Assembly: GCA_021234155.1 (NCBI GenBank)
Contig: JAJEKV010000042.1
Span: 3,806,995 to 3,870,994 of the forward strand
DNA: 64,000 nt
Direction: 5' to 3'
Source: Isoetes taiwanensis
Lineage: Eukaryota; Streptophyta; Lycopodiopsida; Isoetales; Isoetaceae
Position 1 is the first letter of the stretch, and each line of letters opens with the position of its first letter. Under the pieces are notes generated by a model. That model made no database searches. It was not told the DNA's origin and worked only from the letters and a program-made list of their open reading frames with translations. A program made the translations under genes and the position numbers. Shown one piece after another: positions 1 to 12,511 of this stretch.

Positions 1-1265
1 AATGATGCAACTAGACTAAAAGAGAATAAAATCAACCAAGTTAAACGGAACAACAAGCCGAAGGAACTCAAAGAAGGAAACCATGCAACCATAACGAAAT
101 AAAGAAATGATATAGTATGGAATGAACCTGATAGCACATATGTCAACCCAAGGTCAATGCAACAAATAAAACAAAATGCACAGATAAGGAGCTAGAATGC
201 ACAGATAAGGAGTTGATGAGGAATATGGAGCAAGTGGAAGAACGCAGAAAGAGGAGCAAGGAAGGAGAGACAGGATACCAGAATAACGGAGTGGAAAAAG
301 AAGTAATGGGATAACAAAGATAAATAGAATAATGCAGATAAGCAAGTAACGAATGTTAGAGCACCGAAAAACGAAAAACATAAAATGAACTAATGGAACA
401 ATGTGGTGAAAGATGGAAAGGGATTATGCTAGAGTACCAGAACACCAAAATGCATAAAGAGAACAAATGAAACAATGCAGTGCAAGATTGAAAAAGGAAT
501 TGTTGGGAGAAAAACAACCAAAACCACGAAACAGAATACACAGATAAAGAGTTAATAGAGAACATGGAACAAGAAAATCGAATGGAGACAACAAAGTTTG
601 AAGGAACCGAAAAGATGAACCCAAGATAAGGAGGATGAGCAGAGCAGCTAAGGCGAGGAAAAAAATGCACATGTAGTTAAATTAGAGTGAGCAAAATGGA
701 ACCGATGGAGTGGGTAAAGAGACCAACGGAATAGGGATGAAAGGTTAGATAGAGGCAACAATGAGAACTCAACTAGAAGCCAAGAGCAGTCGAGTGACCA
801 GCAGTAATGAGACAAAGAGTGAATGAAGCAGTGGAACAAATAATGCAACCTGAGCAAGATGAAGCAACTGCAAAGAGAACTAACGGTAACTCGGATAGGT
901 AATCAAATGAGAAAGTCAAATGAACTTGTATGGCATATGTGGACAAGGAGCAAATAACAAGAACTGGAGCCAAATAGGTGGATGGGACAAACAAAAAGTA
1001 AATACGAAAAAATGGGTAACTAAACAAGACCAGAGAGGAGGGAATCAATAGTAAAACTCAAAGACAATGAACAATAGAAGCCCCTAGTTAGGCAACTGGG
1101 ACTAACCCAACAACCACAAATATAAAGAAACGTAACTAACTAGCTAACGTAACAAAGATGTATGCAAAATCTAACCTTGTATGAACACGTGTAACATAAC
1201 CAGAGAGAACACCTCATCACTATCTCTTAGCATCCTGATCAGAAGCCCCAACCAAACAAGAACTT
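1..1265. other. Gene-free, purine-rich stretch
   Basis: The + strand is strongly purine-rich (GA/AA-rich) with imperfectly repeated phrases such as cacagataaggag and ggaacaatg. The complementary strand therefore has several hydrophobic open frames rich in Phe/Leu/Ser, which is what pyrimidine-rich DNA gives in any frame. No conserved domain, splice pattern or RNA gene was recognised. It may be decayed repeat sequence. Confidence 0.4.
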
Positions 1266-1267
1266 GC

Positions 1268-1369
1268 AATAGACGCTTATGTGGAGAGACCTCCCTGGCC
1301 TAGAGGCTAACATAACCCAATAGACGCTTATGTGGAGAGACCTCCCTGACCTAGAGGCTACCATAACCA
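1268..1369. repeat. Tandem duplication, two 51-bp units
   Basis: The units start at 1268 and 1319 with aatagacgcttatgtgg and differ at only a few positions. No coding content is apparent. Confidence 0.85.
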
Positions 1370-1687
1370 ACAACCCATATGTACTTAATTCATGCGGACA
1401 ATATCTATAGACAAATGACATCATGAAATGTAGATATAGGAGTTGGAAGGACAAAGACATGATTATGGCAAAATGACCAAAACCGAACACATGGCATCCC
1501 ATGCATGTTAATAATCCAACCCATGTGCTTTTAAAATTTTCTCTGAGAAAAGGCCAATCGTAGCAAACCATGTGAGGATCCAAGTAAAAACAATGCATAA
1601 GGATAACAAACCAAAATGAATCTAATGGCTCATAGGAAGCCACATGGTGCAAGTCCTAGCACCTTATGTCGAATGAACGAACATAAT

Positions 1688-1863
1688 AGGATAATGTAGG
1701 ATCTGAGCTAATGAGAGACGACAACATGTAGTGTCAGCAAATGTTAACTCTAGGAAACCACCACAGTGAGATAACGAGAAACCATAACCAATTTGACGGC
1801 CACATGAGCATAGGATAATGCAAGATCTGAGCTAATGAGAGACTACAACGTGTAATGTCAGCA
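1688..1863. repeat. Direct repeat, about 51 bp, 124 bp apart
   Basis: Copies at 1688-1739 and 1812-1863 both begin aggataatg and contain gatctgagctaatgagaga, with a handful of mismatches. The spacer is unrelated, so this is a spaced direct repeat rather than a tandem array. Confidence 0.75.
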
Positions 1864-3080
1864 CTCGATTGGTCGTGCTCGATTGGTAGACTCTTTGATA
1901 TATTTGAGCTCTCCAATATCTGTCGGCTGCGGCACAACTTGCTTCTGCTTCACATACTAACTAAGGATGTGATGGTTGTTGATGTTTCGGCGTTCCAGTC
2001 TACTTCTTAACCTTGTTCTTGGGCAATAATTGCTTCCCCTTTACAATGTCTGAAGATCTTTGGAGTGCCTCTTGAAGTTGTGCGCAATTCCTTTGGCTAG
2101 ACTCGTAAGAAGTTGTTCTCTTCATCAGTTGCCTTTCGAATCGTCGATCCTTGGGTTCACGAAGTTGCATGCGAGTTGTCGTAGCTTGATGAGGTTTCTA
2201 GCTGATTCGTCGATTCTTTGGCTGGGTTCTCCATCGAGCTTCTCCATCGAGCTTCTCATTTTAGCTGTTTGATCTCCTCGATTTGATGGCTTAGATGTTA
2301 TCACGTTCTACGGTGCTATGTTGCCTTCTAGTTGCACTTGACCACGCTCCACAGTTTTGAACCTCATGTTGCATCTAAGGAGTTTGTGGAAGTACTAGCA
2401 TTCCTTCATCTTCTGGTTTATGGCCATTGTCCCTCAATACACGTGCATCTTCCTAGCGAGTAAAGCGTCATGACTCTTCTCCGTGATTGGTTTGCTGTCG
2501 GGGATGATGTACTCTTATATCTGCGTAGCTTGACCATTGAGTTGAAGTACTTTCTGCCCTAGACCTGCTCGTGTCCTTGAATAGACGGGCTATTATCTTG
2601 AACTCTCTTTTTGCCGAAGGTGCTTTGGTTGCTGTCCTTGTCGTTAAGGTGTCGAATGCTTCTATCTTCGGCGTTGAGGTCTCTCGTGTTGGAGATAAGT
2701 TGGTCTTCTTCCCTTCTAATTGTTGGTAGGAGTACTTGACGAAGCCATCACCCACTTGTTGAATGAGCATAGGCATAACCCATTGTTATGGCGCCTTTCT
2801 TAAGTGTATCTCCATCTGGTACGCATGTTACAAACATCACCATACAAGGCAGAATTGTGGTCGTCGAGAGGTTGCCTCCTTAGTTGGCTCGTTGATGTCG
2901 AGTTGTCCCAAGGAATTCCTTGACGTCTATCGGCTTGAGGTCGTGGCCGTAGTTTCTGAAGATGTGTGTTCGTTCCTCCTTCTGTTGTTGAGGACACTCG
3001 TATCGTTAGTATTGCTGCTGCTCCATAATCAATTTGATGGCCGCATAACGCAAGCCCTAACACAAAGTCCTAAACATTGA
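1864..3080 (-). other. Unrecognised stretch with two minus-strand open frames
   Basis: Minus-strand open frames lie at 2468-2776 (102 codons, polar, rich in Thr/Arg/Lys) and 2800-3063 (87 codons). They are adjacent and could be remnants of one decayed retroelement gag-like frame, but no diagnostic motif (zinc knuckle, protease, RT) is visible. Neither resembles a family I can name. A phrase near 1790 (caatttgacggccacatgag) recurs in similar form near 3028, so repeats flank this stretch. Confidence 0.2.
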
Positions 3081-6000
3081 ATAATGCAACATACTGAGGT
3101 TCTGGAAAATGTTAAACAATAAAGTCCATGAATTTGTTCGATGTAACCCTCAAAAAAACTCAAGAAATTCCAATTCTATGATGACAAGAAAAATACTGAT
3201 AAAAATGCATCATGATGTCAAGTTTACAAATCTATAAAATCCAACGCTATCATAGAAAAACGACAACAAATGCGTTTAATAAGAGAGTCCATGTGAATGA
3301 ACAACAAATGAAACATGGCTAGGGAGATATCTATTGTTTAAATTTGGTTTTCCCAACTATCCGAAAACTTTTTAGATTTTCTTTTAAGGATGATTTCCTA
3401 AGGTTTTAAAGGTTTTAACCGCCGGAAACAATTTTCAGTATTCCAAAAATCGAGTTTGTGCCCCTTTCTATGATTTAGAACTTTGTTTTTTCTTAGCTTC
3501 ACCTATATGCTGTGTTAAGATTTTCCTTTTCGATAGGTCGAAAGGGGTTCCGTTGTTGGCTTTGTGGAAGTTCTTCGGCATGATTTGTGCACCGCCCATC
3601 TTTGCTGCTGTGCGCATTAAATCTGCAGGAGGGGTCTGGCTTTGAAGAAATTTTTTAGGGTGCCCCATCTTCAGATTTCTTGCCCAGCAATTGGGCCTCA
3701 GGTACCATGCCATCGTTGATGCAAATTTTGTGTTTTGTTTTTCAGCATGCAATACCATGAAAACTAAAAACGTTAATCTGTTCCTCTTAAGTTCATTATT
3801 TTGCAGTTTGGAGTGGACAGCTCTGCCTTGAGGTTGCCAAGAAGCAGGGGCCAGTGCAAGGATCAGTGAATAAGTTCGAAATCTATTTCTTTCGTAAGGG
3901 TTCTATTTGCCGGGAGCATGTAGCATGGCATATTGCTATGATTAGGGTTGGTGGTTTATGCATTCGAAATACATGTTTATATTTTTTATTCAAATCTATA
4001 GCCTGCTCAGAGGATTATTGTTCCTAATTTCAATATCCCCTATTCTGTCATGTAACACATCGATTCTGGAATGGGAAGGAGCAAGCCGTTATCAGGAATC
4101 AACGGGCTTCATGCAAAACATGAGATTTATTTTCATTTTCAATATCTGCTGGGCAGCTTCTTTCTTATGCTAAGTTGACTATCAGTGCAAACTTTCTGCA
4201 GTTGGTAAGAGGTTTCTTCTTTCGAACTCCTTGGTGAAATGGATATGGTATCTCTAATAAGCTTTAAATATAAGGTGCATTTACTCTCTATGTACTTCTT
4301 ACTTTGAGCTATGCATATATATTGTATCATAAGATTATGGAGCACAAGATCTTATATAGCGCTCTTTACCTATACAGGTCATAGGTCTGCATCTCCAGCA
4401 TCCTTATCTTATCAACCCATGTTTGGTATGTTGTTTGTTGCGGCTTGCCTATACAATTTTTACATGTATAAGTAAGAGCATTCACTTTGTTTTTGAAAAT
4501 GCCTTGACAATATCTCTGCCGCTGAAGCACTTGGTCATGCCTTTTATTTCTGTTGTAGATCAATGCATGCATGTACTTATGCAATCCGATCATCTGATAG
4601 ATATATAGAGTGTGTCATTGTAATGATTGTTATAGCCTTTTTCTAAATCTCTTGCTATGTTTGATATCTTTCTTCCATGCCATGCCATGGGTTAAATGTG
4701 CCCGATATATTGTTCATATGATACAAGAATATATTGCTCATATGATTCAAGCATATATTGATGTTCCTAATGATGCGTGATTTACTTTTCAATCTATCCT
4801 TGAGTTGGTCTGTACTTTGGCCACATGTGTAAGAATAATGGGGTCTTGAAATTTCAAGGACAGTTGTGAGTAGATTTGAATCGCTTGCATGACCGTTTGG
4901 AGACTTGATGGATGCATGTCTTGCATCTTATTGGCTATCTTCTTATTAAATCTGAATGATGGTCTGATAGCTTAAACCATGCTCAAAAAGATCTCGAAAA
5001 TGAGGGAAAAACCATCACTAATGGGATTCATTTCGCTAAACAGTCCCGGATAGCAGAGTATAATACAACACATTGTTGTAGTTCCAAATAGACTCCAGAT
5101 ATTGGTATTATGATGGGATAAAATGTGGTACTATTCCAGAGTTAGATTGTTATATTTGACGAAGACTTAAATGTAAAGAAGTGAGAAACATGGTTCATGG
5201 CATTCCGCAAAAGAGACATTATCTTTTTTTGATTGAAGGATGGTTGAAAAAAAAAAAAAAAAAAAAGGAAGAGAGGCATTATCAAAATTAGCAATTCGTA
5301 GTTACATTGCGATATATAATTTTCAATTTTGTGAAAGCTGCAACGAGTTGACGTTGGGAAGTTTAGAAATACACACATGCTTAGACAAAGATGAATTTTT
5401 AGAATGCCAATACTAGGCCATGCTCATCTCAGACATGTATACGTTAAGAGATACAAAAGGACATGAAATAATATAAAACAAAAGGACATGAAATAATATT
5501 AAGGCTATTGCCCATGTTTGGGAGCTAAGAACTCAAGTTGAAAAGACACTAAAAATATTAAGACTATTACCGACGTTTAGAAGCTAAGTTCAAAGTTTTG
5601 TAATATAGGCAACTTATGCACGCTTTAACTTTCTTTTGTCACGTTTAGTTTTAGTTTGTCTTTAATTCTGATCTTTAATAGCATATCAAAATAATTATTA
5701 TCGTATAGACCAACACTAGCATAGAAATTAAATAGGTGCAAGATATTACCTGGACAAACACTATATTTAGAACACATTGTTTAACAGGTCCTTTGCGCAT
5801 AAGAGGTGTCATATCATGTAGTGCAAAAACTTCGACGTAATGACCCCAACGCTTCAAAGATTACAATGTGTGACCTTTTTTTGTCCTTGGATGGATAAAT
5901 ACAATGTGAAATAGTTTGAAGAAATATTTTGCAACTTTGTAGAGAAAACTTAGAAGATTTATTCCTCAAGGATAGAAAAATAATTGCAAAAATATGAAGG

Positions 6001-6182
6001 CTCGAGCTATATATCATGCTAGAAATAAAGGCATATTGGAACATTTACATAAAGAACTCCATAAAGACAATAATAGCTAAGACCTTTAATGTTAGCTTAT
6101 TCAACGTGGCTACAACACTATCTCAAGGAAGCAAACCTTCATTTTACTATAGCATTCAATGGTGTAACTATTTGCGTAGATG
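3081..6182. other. Intergenic, no recognised gene
   Basis: No conserved protein was recognised. A short + strand open stretch near 3808-3935 reads like part of a soluble protein but has no partner exon I can place. A run of 20 A lies at 5247-5266, and short repeats (aaaggacatgaaataatat twice) lie at about 5457-5500. Open frames on both strands are short and uninformative. Confidence 0.4.
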
Positions 6183-7270
6183 TAGACAGCAAAACATATA
6201 TTTTTTTTTTATTTTATTTTTTTGATGGCAAGGTGGGTTTTGTATTCATATTACATGGAATACAACATGTCCAAAGCCTCCATATGAGGCAGGTATACAA
6301 CTAGCACAACAAAAGAATCTCCTATATGGACATCCATAAGGAAGAAAAAGCTAAGGCTGAAAAGCCACAAACAAAAGATATATGTCAATAACAGTAAGGA
6401 AGATAAGGTAGCCAGTAGACAAAATCTGGCTTAAACCTGAATTGAACAGTAAATGTCAGGGCTGTACTATCACTGATTGGCTTCAACAACATCCTGGATA
6501 GTGAAGTCAGCTACTGCAGATCTGCCATATATGTTGAGCAACTCATCCAATTCTTCAACTGTAAAAGTCGTGTAATCCATAAGCATGAGTACTCGTGCCT
6601 CCCTCTTTTGCTGCCATTTGTGAAAGAGGGACTGGAAAAAAGGCTTAAGCCCATTATGTCTCCACACCTCATGATTATTCAGCATCTTTTTGAGGGCCAT
6701 GGAGTGGACCATTTCAATTTTAAGCCGGATAAAGTGATCCTCCAGCTCCACTCTGGAAATGTAGTGTTCATCATCTTCATTATTGCTCAGCCATCGGATC
6801 GGGGCTCCTAGATTCTTCAGCCTCCTCTGCTGCTCTATGTAAAATACCATCAGAATCTATTAGTATCAATACAAAGAAATTATAGGCATCTTTAAATCTG
6901 CCTACACGGTCCCACTATTTGTCATACTTGGCTCCCCTCAGAGCCTTATGAGCAGTGGCAGTGTGCTGGATAGTTGACAACAGGTTAGCCTTAATCCAGT
7001 TTACATTGGGTCTTTTACCCTCTATAGCCACAGAATTTCTATGCTTCCAAACAATCCAACATGTAAGAGTTCTACATGTGTTTATAAGTCTGGATCCCGA
7101 ATTGAGAAATTGAAAAATATTGTCTGGAACCCCCATATTTAACTGAGAAGTCCATGTCCAAACCTCCTCAATGATTGGGCATTTGAAAACATGGTTTGAA
7201 TCCTCCACCGTGCCACAACCTAGAGGGCACAAATTAGATATGTTATTATCATACCTAGACAGCAAAACAT
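6183..7270 (-). mobile_element. 5'-truncated L1-type LINE with target-site duplication
   Basis: A 15-bp direct repeat, tagacagcaaaacat, lies at 6183-6197 and again at 7256-7270 and bounds the insertion exactly. Immediately inside the left copy is a T-rich run (6198-6230), the poly(A) tail of an element lying on the minus strand. The body (6198-7255, about 1.06 kb) carries the last part of the LINE ORF2, so it is a typical 5'-truncated target-primed insertion. The matching duplications imply it is not very old. Confidence 0.9.
6470..7255 (-). pseudogene. LINE ORF2 C-terminal fragment, RT zinc-binding region
   Basis: Minus-strand frames at 6915-7255 and 6470-6850 encode the end of an L1-type ORF2. 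The first shows CPLGCGTVEDSNHVFKCP, the Cys-Cys-His-Cys pattern of the zinc-binding domain that follows reverse transcriptase in plant LINEs, then a Trp-rich WIVWKHRNS segment seen in the same family. The second frame (126 codons, ending at a stop at 6470) is charged and rich in Leu/Lys. The two frames are separated by a stop and frame change near 6900. Reverse transcriptase and endonuclease are missing because of 5' truncation, so no function is expected. Confidence 0.75.
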
Positions 7271-7650
7271 TATTCTCTCCCCTCTTTGTTTCTTTCCTTT
7301 TTTTTTTTCTTTAATAATCAAAAGGTGAAAAGGAGCATCCTTAACCTTATCTGGGTTGGCAAGTCCAGGAAGAAAGTCTGTCCATATCGTCACTACATAC
7401 TCCTGTTCCTAGGTAGACTAACAATGTAGTACTATTTAGATTTCCAAATTAATGTATTTTGGTTAGTTGTCCTCAATTCAACTATATGCTTCCATAAAAG
7501 GAGGAGGAGGAGCAAATTTAACAACAACAAACCAATATGTATTTTGAAGCAATAATATTTCATCTCTCTTCTCCTAGCTCCATTCAAATTTAGCAAGGCA
7601 ATGTGCATGTGTCTACTCCTTCACCGTTGGCTATATCAAAATTGTACTTA

Positions 7651-7680
7651 CGCCCGGCAACGCCAGGCACCCGTTACTAG
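7651..7680 (+). mobile_element. Helitron-like 3' terminus
   Basis: A short GC-rich hairpin (gcccggc / gccaggc with loop aac) is followed about 9 nt later by CTAG at 7677-7680, and the next base is T. A hairpin close to a CTRR end inserted before T is the known Helitron 3' signature. No 5' TC end or Rep/helicase gene was found, so the element would be non-autonomous. The L1 copy at 6198-7255 may lie inside it. Confidence 0.45.
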
Positions 7681-9000
7681 TAATGCATGTTTGCAAAGAT
7701 CACCAAGATACGAGAATACTATTTATTTCGGAGATAAATGATGAATGAGACCCTGTACTGACCAACCAGATTTTCATGAAAACAAAATATATAATCTAGC
7801 GCATGATTGTGAAGGTGATGAATGAGAATAGCAAAACATGAACATGTAGTGGAAATAGATCAAAGAAGAATACCGTTGTCTGATTGAGGAGTTATGTGAC
7901 CTATGGGCAGACTCGAGTCGATACCAAAAACAAAAAGACAAAAGCAAATGCTCCAGATGTTCAATGAGAGCTAACGTAAAAGAGTTAGCTCACGTATGGT
8001 CCCAAAGTTTCTTAGAATGTTGACAATTTTGACAATCTTGCAAAAGAGTGAAGGGATAAATGTTGTGTCAAATGATGGCCATATACTGCGCAATCATAAC
8101 AATATTATCAGACTTGCAAACAAAAATCCAGATCGTTTACCAAACAACAAGCAAACAAAAAGACACATGAACCCTAATCAAACTACTACTCAAATCTTAC
8201 AAAGCACGCAATTTCTTAGCACACTACCTTGCTCAAAACTAGAAGGACCAGCCAACTTAAATGAAGGTGAACAAGGTATAAGATAGGCGGCAAGGAGATA
8301 AGCTAGGCCACGAAAGGGAACATTTAACCACAATAATTATATCAAATTAAATGCAACCGACCCAAGGAATACTTCGCCAAAACGAGCATGGACCCATCAT
8401 TTATATACCAACAAGGCATGCACCTACAAAAGTCAAAAAGGATCTTTAAATGGAAGATGGTCAATCTAGAGACCGCAAATAAGAAGCCACCAGGATGGGC
8501 AATGGGAGCCGACCAACCTAATGAATTGAAAGACGAACAAAAATACGCAGGCCATTAAAGGGAACACGTCAATACGACAATACGACAATACGACAACTAT
8601 CTACTGAAGCTCAACTTAAAGACACAAAAAAGACGAAAACTCATCCATGTAAACCCACAACATTAAACAACACGAAAATATTAAACAACACGAAAATATT
8701 AAACTGGAAATCCAAAAGAGAGTCTTACTGCAACCTCCCGAGAGTCTTACCGCAACCTCCTGACGAGATCTTGATGAACAAATGTGACCTCTAAGAATTG
8801 ATAATGCAATTAAAAGCATCTCTATTAGAAATTATCCTATCTAGATATATCCATCTTATTCTATGTGTGACCATCTAGAACAAATAATCTATCTAAGATG
8901 AAGTCAAGTTACAAATCTCAAAAGCATGAACAAAAAATGCACAAATCTAAACAAGATACAATACACAAAAGCACAAAACAGATATGCAAACCTCGAAAAA
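7681..9000. other. Intergenic, short repeats only
   Basis: No gene recognised. Short local duplications are visible: acgacaat units near 8571-8598, acacgaaaatattaaac twice near 8670-8705, and gagtcttac.gcaacctcc twice near 8721-8760. Confidence 0.4.
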
Positions 9001-9125
9001 GCCCTGGATTCGAAACTCGGGATACCCGACTTCAGTATCCCAACACAGCCCATAAGAGAGGGCATTCCCGGGTAATCGGGACCTGGTATCCCCCAGACGA
9101 AAGAATGGTTTCAGGCGGGAGCGGA
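9001..9125 (-). mobile_element. Possible SINE-like segment (weak)
   Basis: Read on the minus strand, this GC-rich stretch contains tttcgaatcc in a context close to the Pol III B-box consensus, with a nearby repeated cccgggta / gggtatccc phrase. It stands out from AT-rich surroundings. No A-rich tail or target duplication was found, so the call is tentative. Confidence 0.2.
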
Positions 9126-9263
9126 CCACCTGCGCCCAATTCCTGTGAGCAAGGTTGAGAAGGTTGTCCTCAAGAAAGTTTGCTGGAATCTTTCACGGCA
9201 AACAAGTCTTCTTTTCACAGTTAGTACTGTCTATTCTCCTCAACACAGACCAATCAATAACTC

Positions 9264-9345
9264 TGGAGCATGCTAAAGCCAGCTGGGCCTGCAAGAAAAT
9301 AGCTCTGGAGATGCTGAGCACGGCTGGGCCTGCAGGATATTACTG
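9264..9345. repeat. Diverged tandem duplication, about 40 bp
   Basis: Two adjacent units each contain ctctggag, a gctgagc/gctaaagc phrase and gctgggcctgca. They differ by several substitutions and indels. Confidence 0.55.
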
Positions 9346-9700
9346 CAAATTGAAAAAGCACAACAAAAGGCAGAAGACTTTTGCAAAAGCAGAACGATGA
9401 GGTTTGATGTGATTCAGGCAGGCAGATCAAAAGAAATGAGAAGCAAGGTGAAGGAAAGAGAAGTCGAGGTCCAATGCAAACCTCGAGCATAGACCAGCAA
9501 ACAACCATGCCAAATTCATTGTGGGATCGAACTCCAGAGGTCACCATCGAGCTCCCTAAAAGAGCCAAGATCATCACCCGAGCTCAATCCAATAGATCAA
9601 GCATCTCTAGGAAAATTCCTAACTAGATTCTGGGAAGGATTGAAGAAGTAGCAAATCCCACACCAAGACCAACAAAACTCCGCACAACAGCTTAGAGGAA

Positions 9701-9785
9701 ATGCCAATGAAGGAAAGAAGCAAGCAACAGAGTTTATAAAGATATGCCAATGAAGGAAAAAAGCAAGCAACAGAGTATATAAAGA
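9701..9785. repeat. Tandem duplication, 43-bp period
   Basis: Units start at 9701 and 9744 with atgccaatgaaggaaa and continue through agcaagcaacagagt. They are nearly identical. Confidence 0.8.
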
Positions 9786-10366
9786 TTATATAAAGAAGAA
9801 AAAGCCAAAACGAGAGCCTGCACTATAGAAAGCACCGGCCACAGAAAGAGCGGATCCAAAATTGGCGTGGCACCCAAACAGACGTCCCTTTCCCTAGAAT
9901 GGTGGTTCTCTTCTGTATAAGAAGAGAACCAATGGCATAATACTTATTACAAGACTTTTTGCAAATGGGAAGTTTAACCCTTCCAAACAAAGGTACTTAG
10001 GCGAATTTGGTCACAAAAAATATTTTTTTCTTGAAGTTTAAGCCAGACAGAAAGGAGATGGACATAACTTACAAATAAAGTGGAAGTAGAGGCAGTAAGC
10101 TCAAGCAATTCCATATGAAATCTTAAGGTAGTTGCAGTATAGGCATGCACACTTGGTAATTAGTGTTGGATTGAATCTGTTTCTTGCATCTACAGCAGTG
10201 CACGGGCCTTCCCTCTTTTGACCAGACGACATCTTGCAAACACAGGTGCAACCAAGAGCATGCATTTCAGCAGGTGGACCTCCAAAAACGAGAAACCATT
10301 TCTTGCTGATTCTGTCATCCATTTTCTTCCATCCAATAGTTTTTTTTTTTTTTAATTGATATTTAC
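9786..10366. other. Intergenic, no recognised gene
   Basis: A 73-codon Cys-rich minus-strand open frame (10101-10322) is visible but matches nothing I recognise and has no partner exon. A T run at 10340-10353 precedes the duplicated block that starts near 10367. Confidence 0.35.
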
Positions 10367-12511
10367 TGCAAGTTCACATCTTGGTAAATACAAGGGCCAT
10401 AGTACACGTGTCTCTCTTTGACATGAAATTGAAAGATAAAGCTTTTAAAATGTTGCTAATATTATACTAAAATATGTGCATGCATTTGTTTTAAATGCAT
10501 GTTGGACATGTGGAGGTTAACATGCAAATGTTGCATGTAACTTTTAATAAAGCAAAACGTTCTTTTGAAAATGCCTATGGGGTATGTAAGACGTGGATTT
10601 CCTACTAATACCATGATTTTGGCATATTTGCATATTGGAATTTTGGTATGGATTTTCCAAATGGATTTTCTGTAATAAAGAAAAAACGTCTCTCTAATAA
10701 AATAGGGCATCCAGATGCAAGTTTTGTGGCCGAATACCCTAATGCCCACTTGATAGCGGCAAGTGCAGAAGGCGGATATGTTCCGCAAATGCAAAAGACA
10801 GATTTGTTGAGCGAATGCAAATCTGAGATCATACTCTGATCTGTATATTTTTGAAACTTAGATTCGCTACTGTATCTAATCTTAAGGTTATCTTACTTCC
10901 TTTTCATGTCCATTGTCGGTTTTGCCTAAACAGAGGTTCTGGCATAATATCATTCATATTCTGTCACTTGCCCTCTATGTGTACATGAAACATAATCTAA
11001 TTCTTAGTGATCAGAAGACGCTTGAAGGAGGCTGCAATGATACATCTGGCTGGAGCAGGGTCTCACGTTGATGTCAAACTCTACTCTAATGATGGAGCTT
11101 GGAAAAATAAAAGGCCACATATGAACAGGTTTTGTGCTTAAGATAGACCATTCTTGCTGTTCTTTTACTATCTCTTAGTAAGTATATGCTCGTGCTTTGC
11201 AAACATTGTTTCGGGATTTGAATCTCTGAATATTGAGGTTAAATGCCACACTTTACTTAAAATCTCTACAAAAATGCAGATTCTGGTTTGGACTCTGGTT
11301 TAAGTTTTGTAGAGAAGCTACATGCTCAATTTATTAATAAATACCTTAGTTGCATACTGCTTACTGAAGTAGTTATGGTCTTGTTCTAAGAGTTTTTAGG
11401 ACAGTCATAAAGTCTTTGTTTATTTATTGATAGGCCCAGAGAGTGCTATAACCTTACATATAGACTTGTATAGGGTAGCAGATTGCTCCACATAGCCTAG
11501 TTGGTGTAATATATGTTGTTGCATTTGTCCTCATAGCCAAGCTGGACTAACAGTTATGCAGTATTAGAAATTGACATGTGTTTAAGCTGTTGCAATTGAC
11601 ACGTGTTTAAGCAGTTGCATATAATTTCTCCCTACATTCTTTTAGTTATTTCTAACTAGAAGGGCAAGAGGCACAATGGGTAATCAGTGATGAACTGAAA
11701 ATCCCAATGTACCTTTTGGCCCTTGCCCTGATACCGTTTTCACGCTAACAGGGTACTGATTGGCTGCAGGTACGGGATTTTCTTCCCATTGTTCCCTTTG
11801 CTTTTGTAGTTGGATTTGGCTGGAAGAATGTTGGAGATATTGCTCACTTTTTTTGCGGAAGCTCGTTACTATGGAGTTTACAATGACAAAGGCAGCATAT
11901 AAACGGGTTTTTTTAAAACTATTATTATGTTAGATATGCTTTCTAGCAAGAGTCTGTTCTAGGAAAGAGCAAACTTGTAATTAAAATACTATTTGCTACA
12001 TTATTAGTCTCCAGATATAGATGTTGGAACAATTTGATGCTTATTGCAAAGGACAAGTTTAAACCTGATGTTCAGGATGGCCAAATGGTTGCTTTTAGGA
12101 GGCTTGGAATTGCTAAAGGTTGAGTTCACCTTTATGTTTCTACTCTTATAAGTTAATAACAGTTATATGCTGATCGAAATGGATATGTACTCACTTTATA
12201 GACACAAATGTGCTATTGACAAATGGCTTAGGCTGATATAAATAATGATCATTGTTTTTCATTCTCATATATACTATAATTGTCAAGTTTGAATTGCTAC
12301 TTGCACTGATGTTGAAATTATATGATTCTCTTATCATTTCAGGAAGAAAAAGGCTATATTGACTGAAACTATAATGAATGACTATGAAAGTATAGGTAAA
12401 AGGATACTATGCCAGAAATGCTCATACTGGTAGTAGGATGATAATACTGCCAAGGGATTGACTGAGGCAGATGTCTGGTCTAGGTTTACTAGTTCAGGCC
12501 GGGTTTTTTTT
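10367..12511. repeat. 2.1-kb direct duplication, copy 1
   Basis: This block recurs at 13235-15331 with very high identity, starting tgcaagttcacatcttgg and ending at the T run after actagttcaggccggg. Copy 1 has about 60 bp (around 10616-10680) and about 31 bp (around 12325-12355) that copy 2 lacks. Short open stretches separated by AT-rich sequence look like gene debris (for example a 63-codon + frame at 10648-10839), but no family was recognised. Confidence 0.85.

Noticed and set aside
154-1048. Several minus-strand frames encoding hydrophobic Phe/Leu/Ser-rich peptides
   Set aside because: The + strand is purine-rich, so any minus-strand reading is hydrophobic. Frames overlap in different phases and show no domain or conserved start context.
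5247-5266. Poly(A) run as the tail of a retroposon
   Set aside because: No retroelement coding sequence or target duplication was found on either side.
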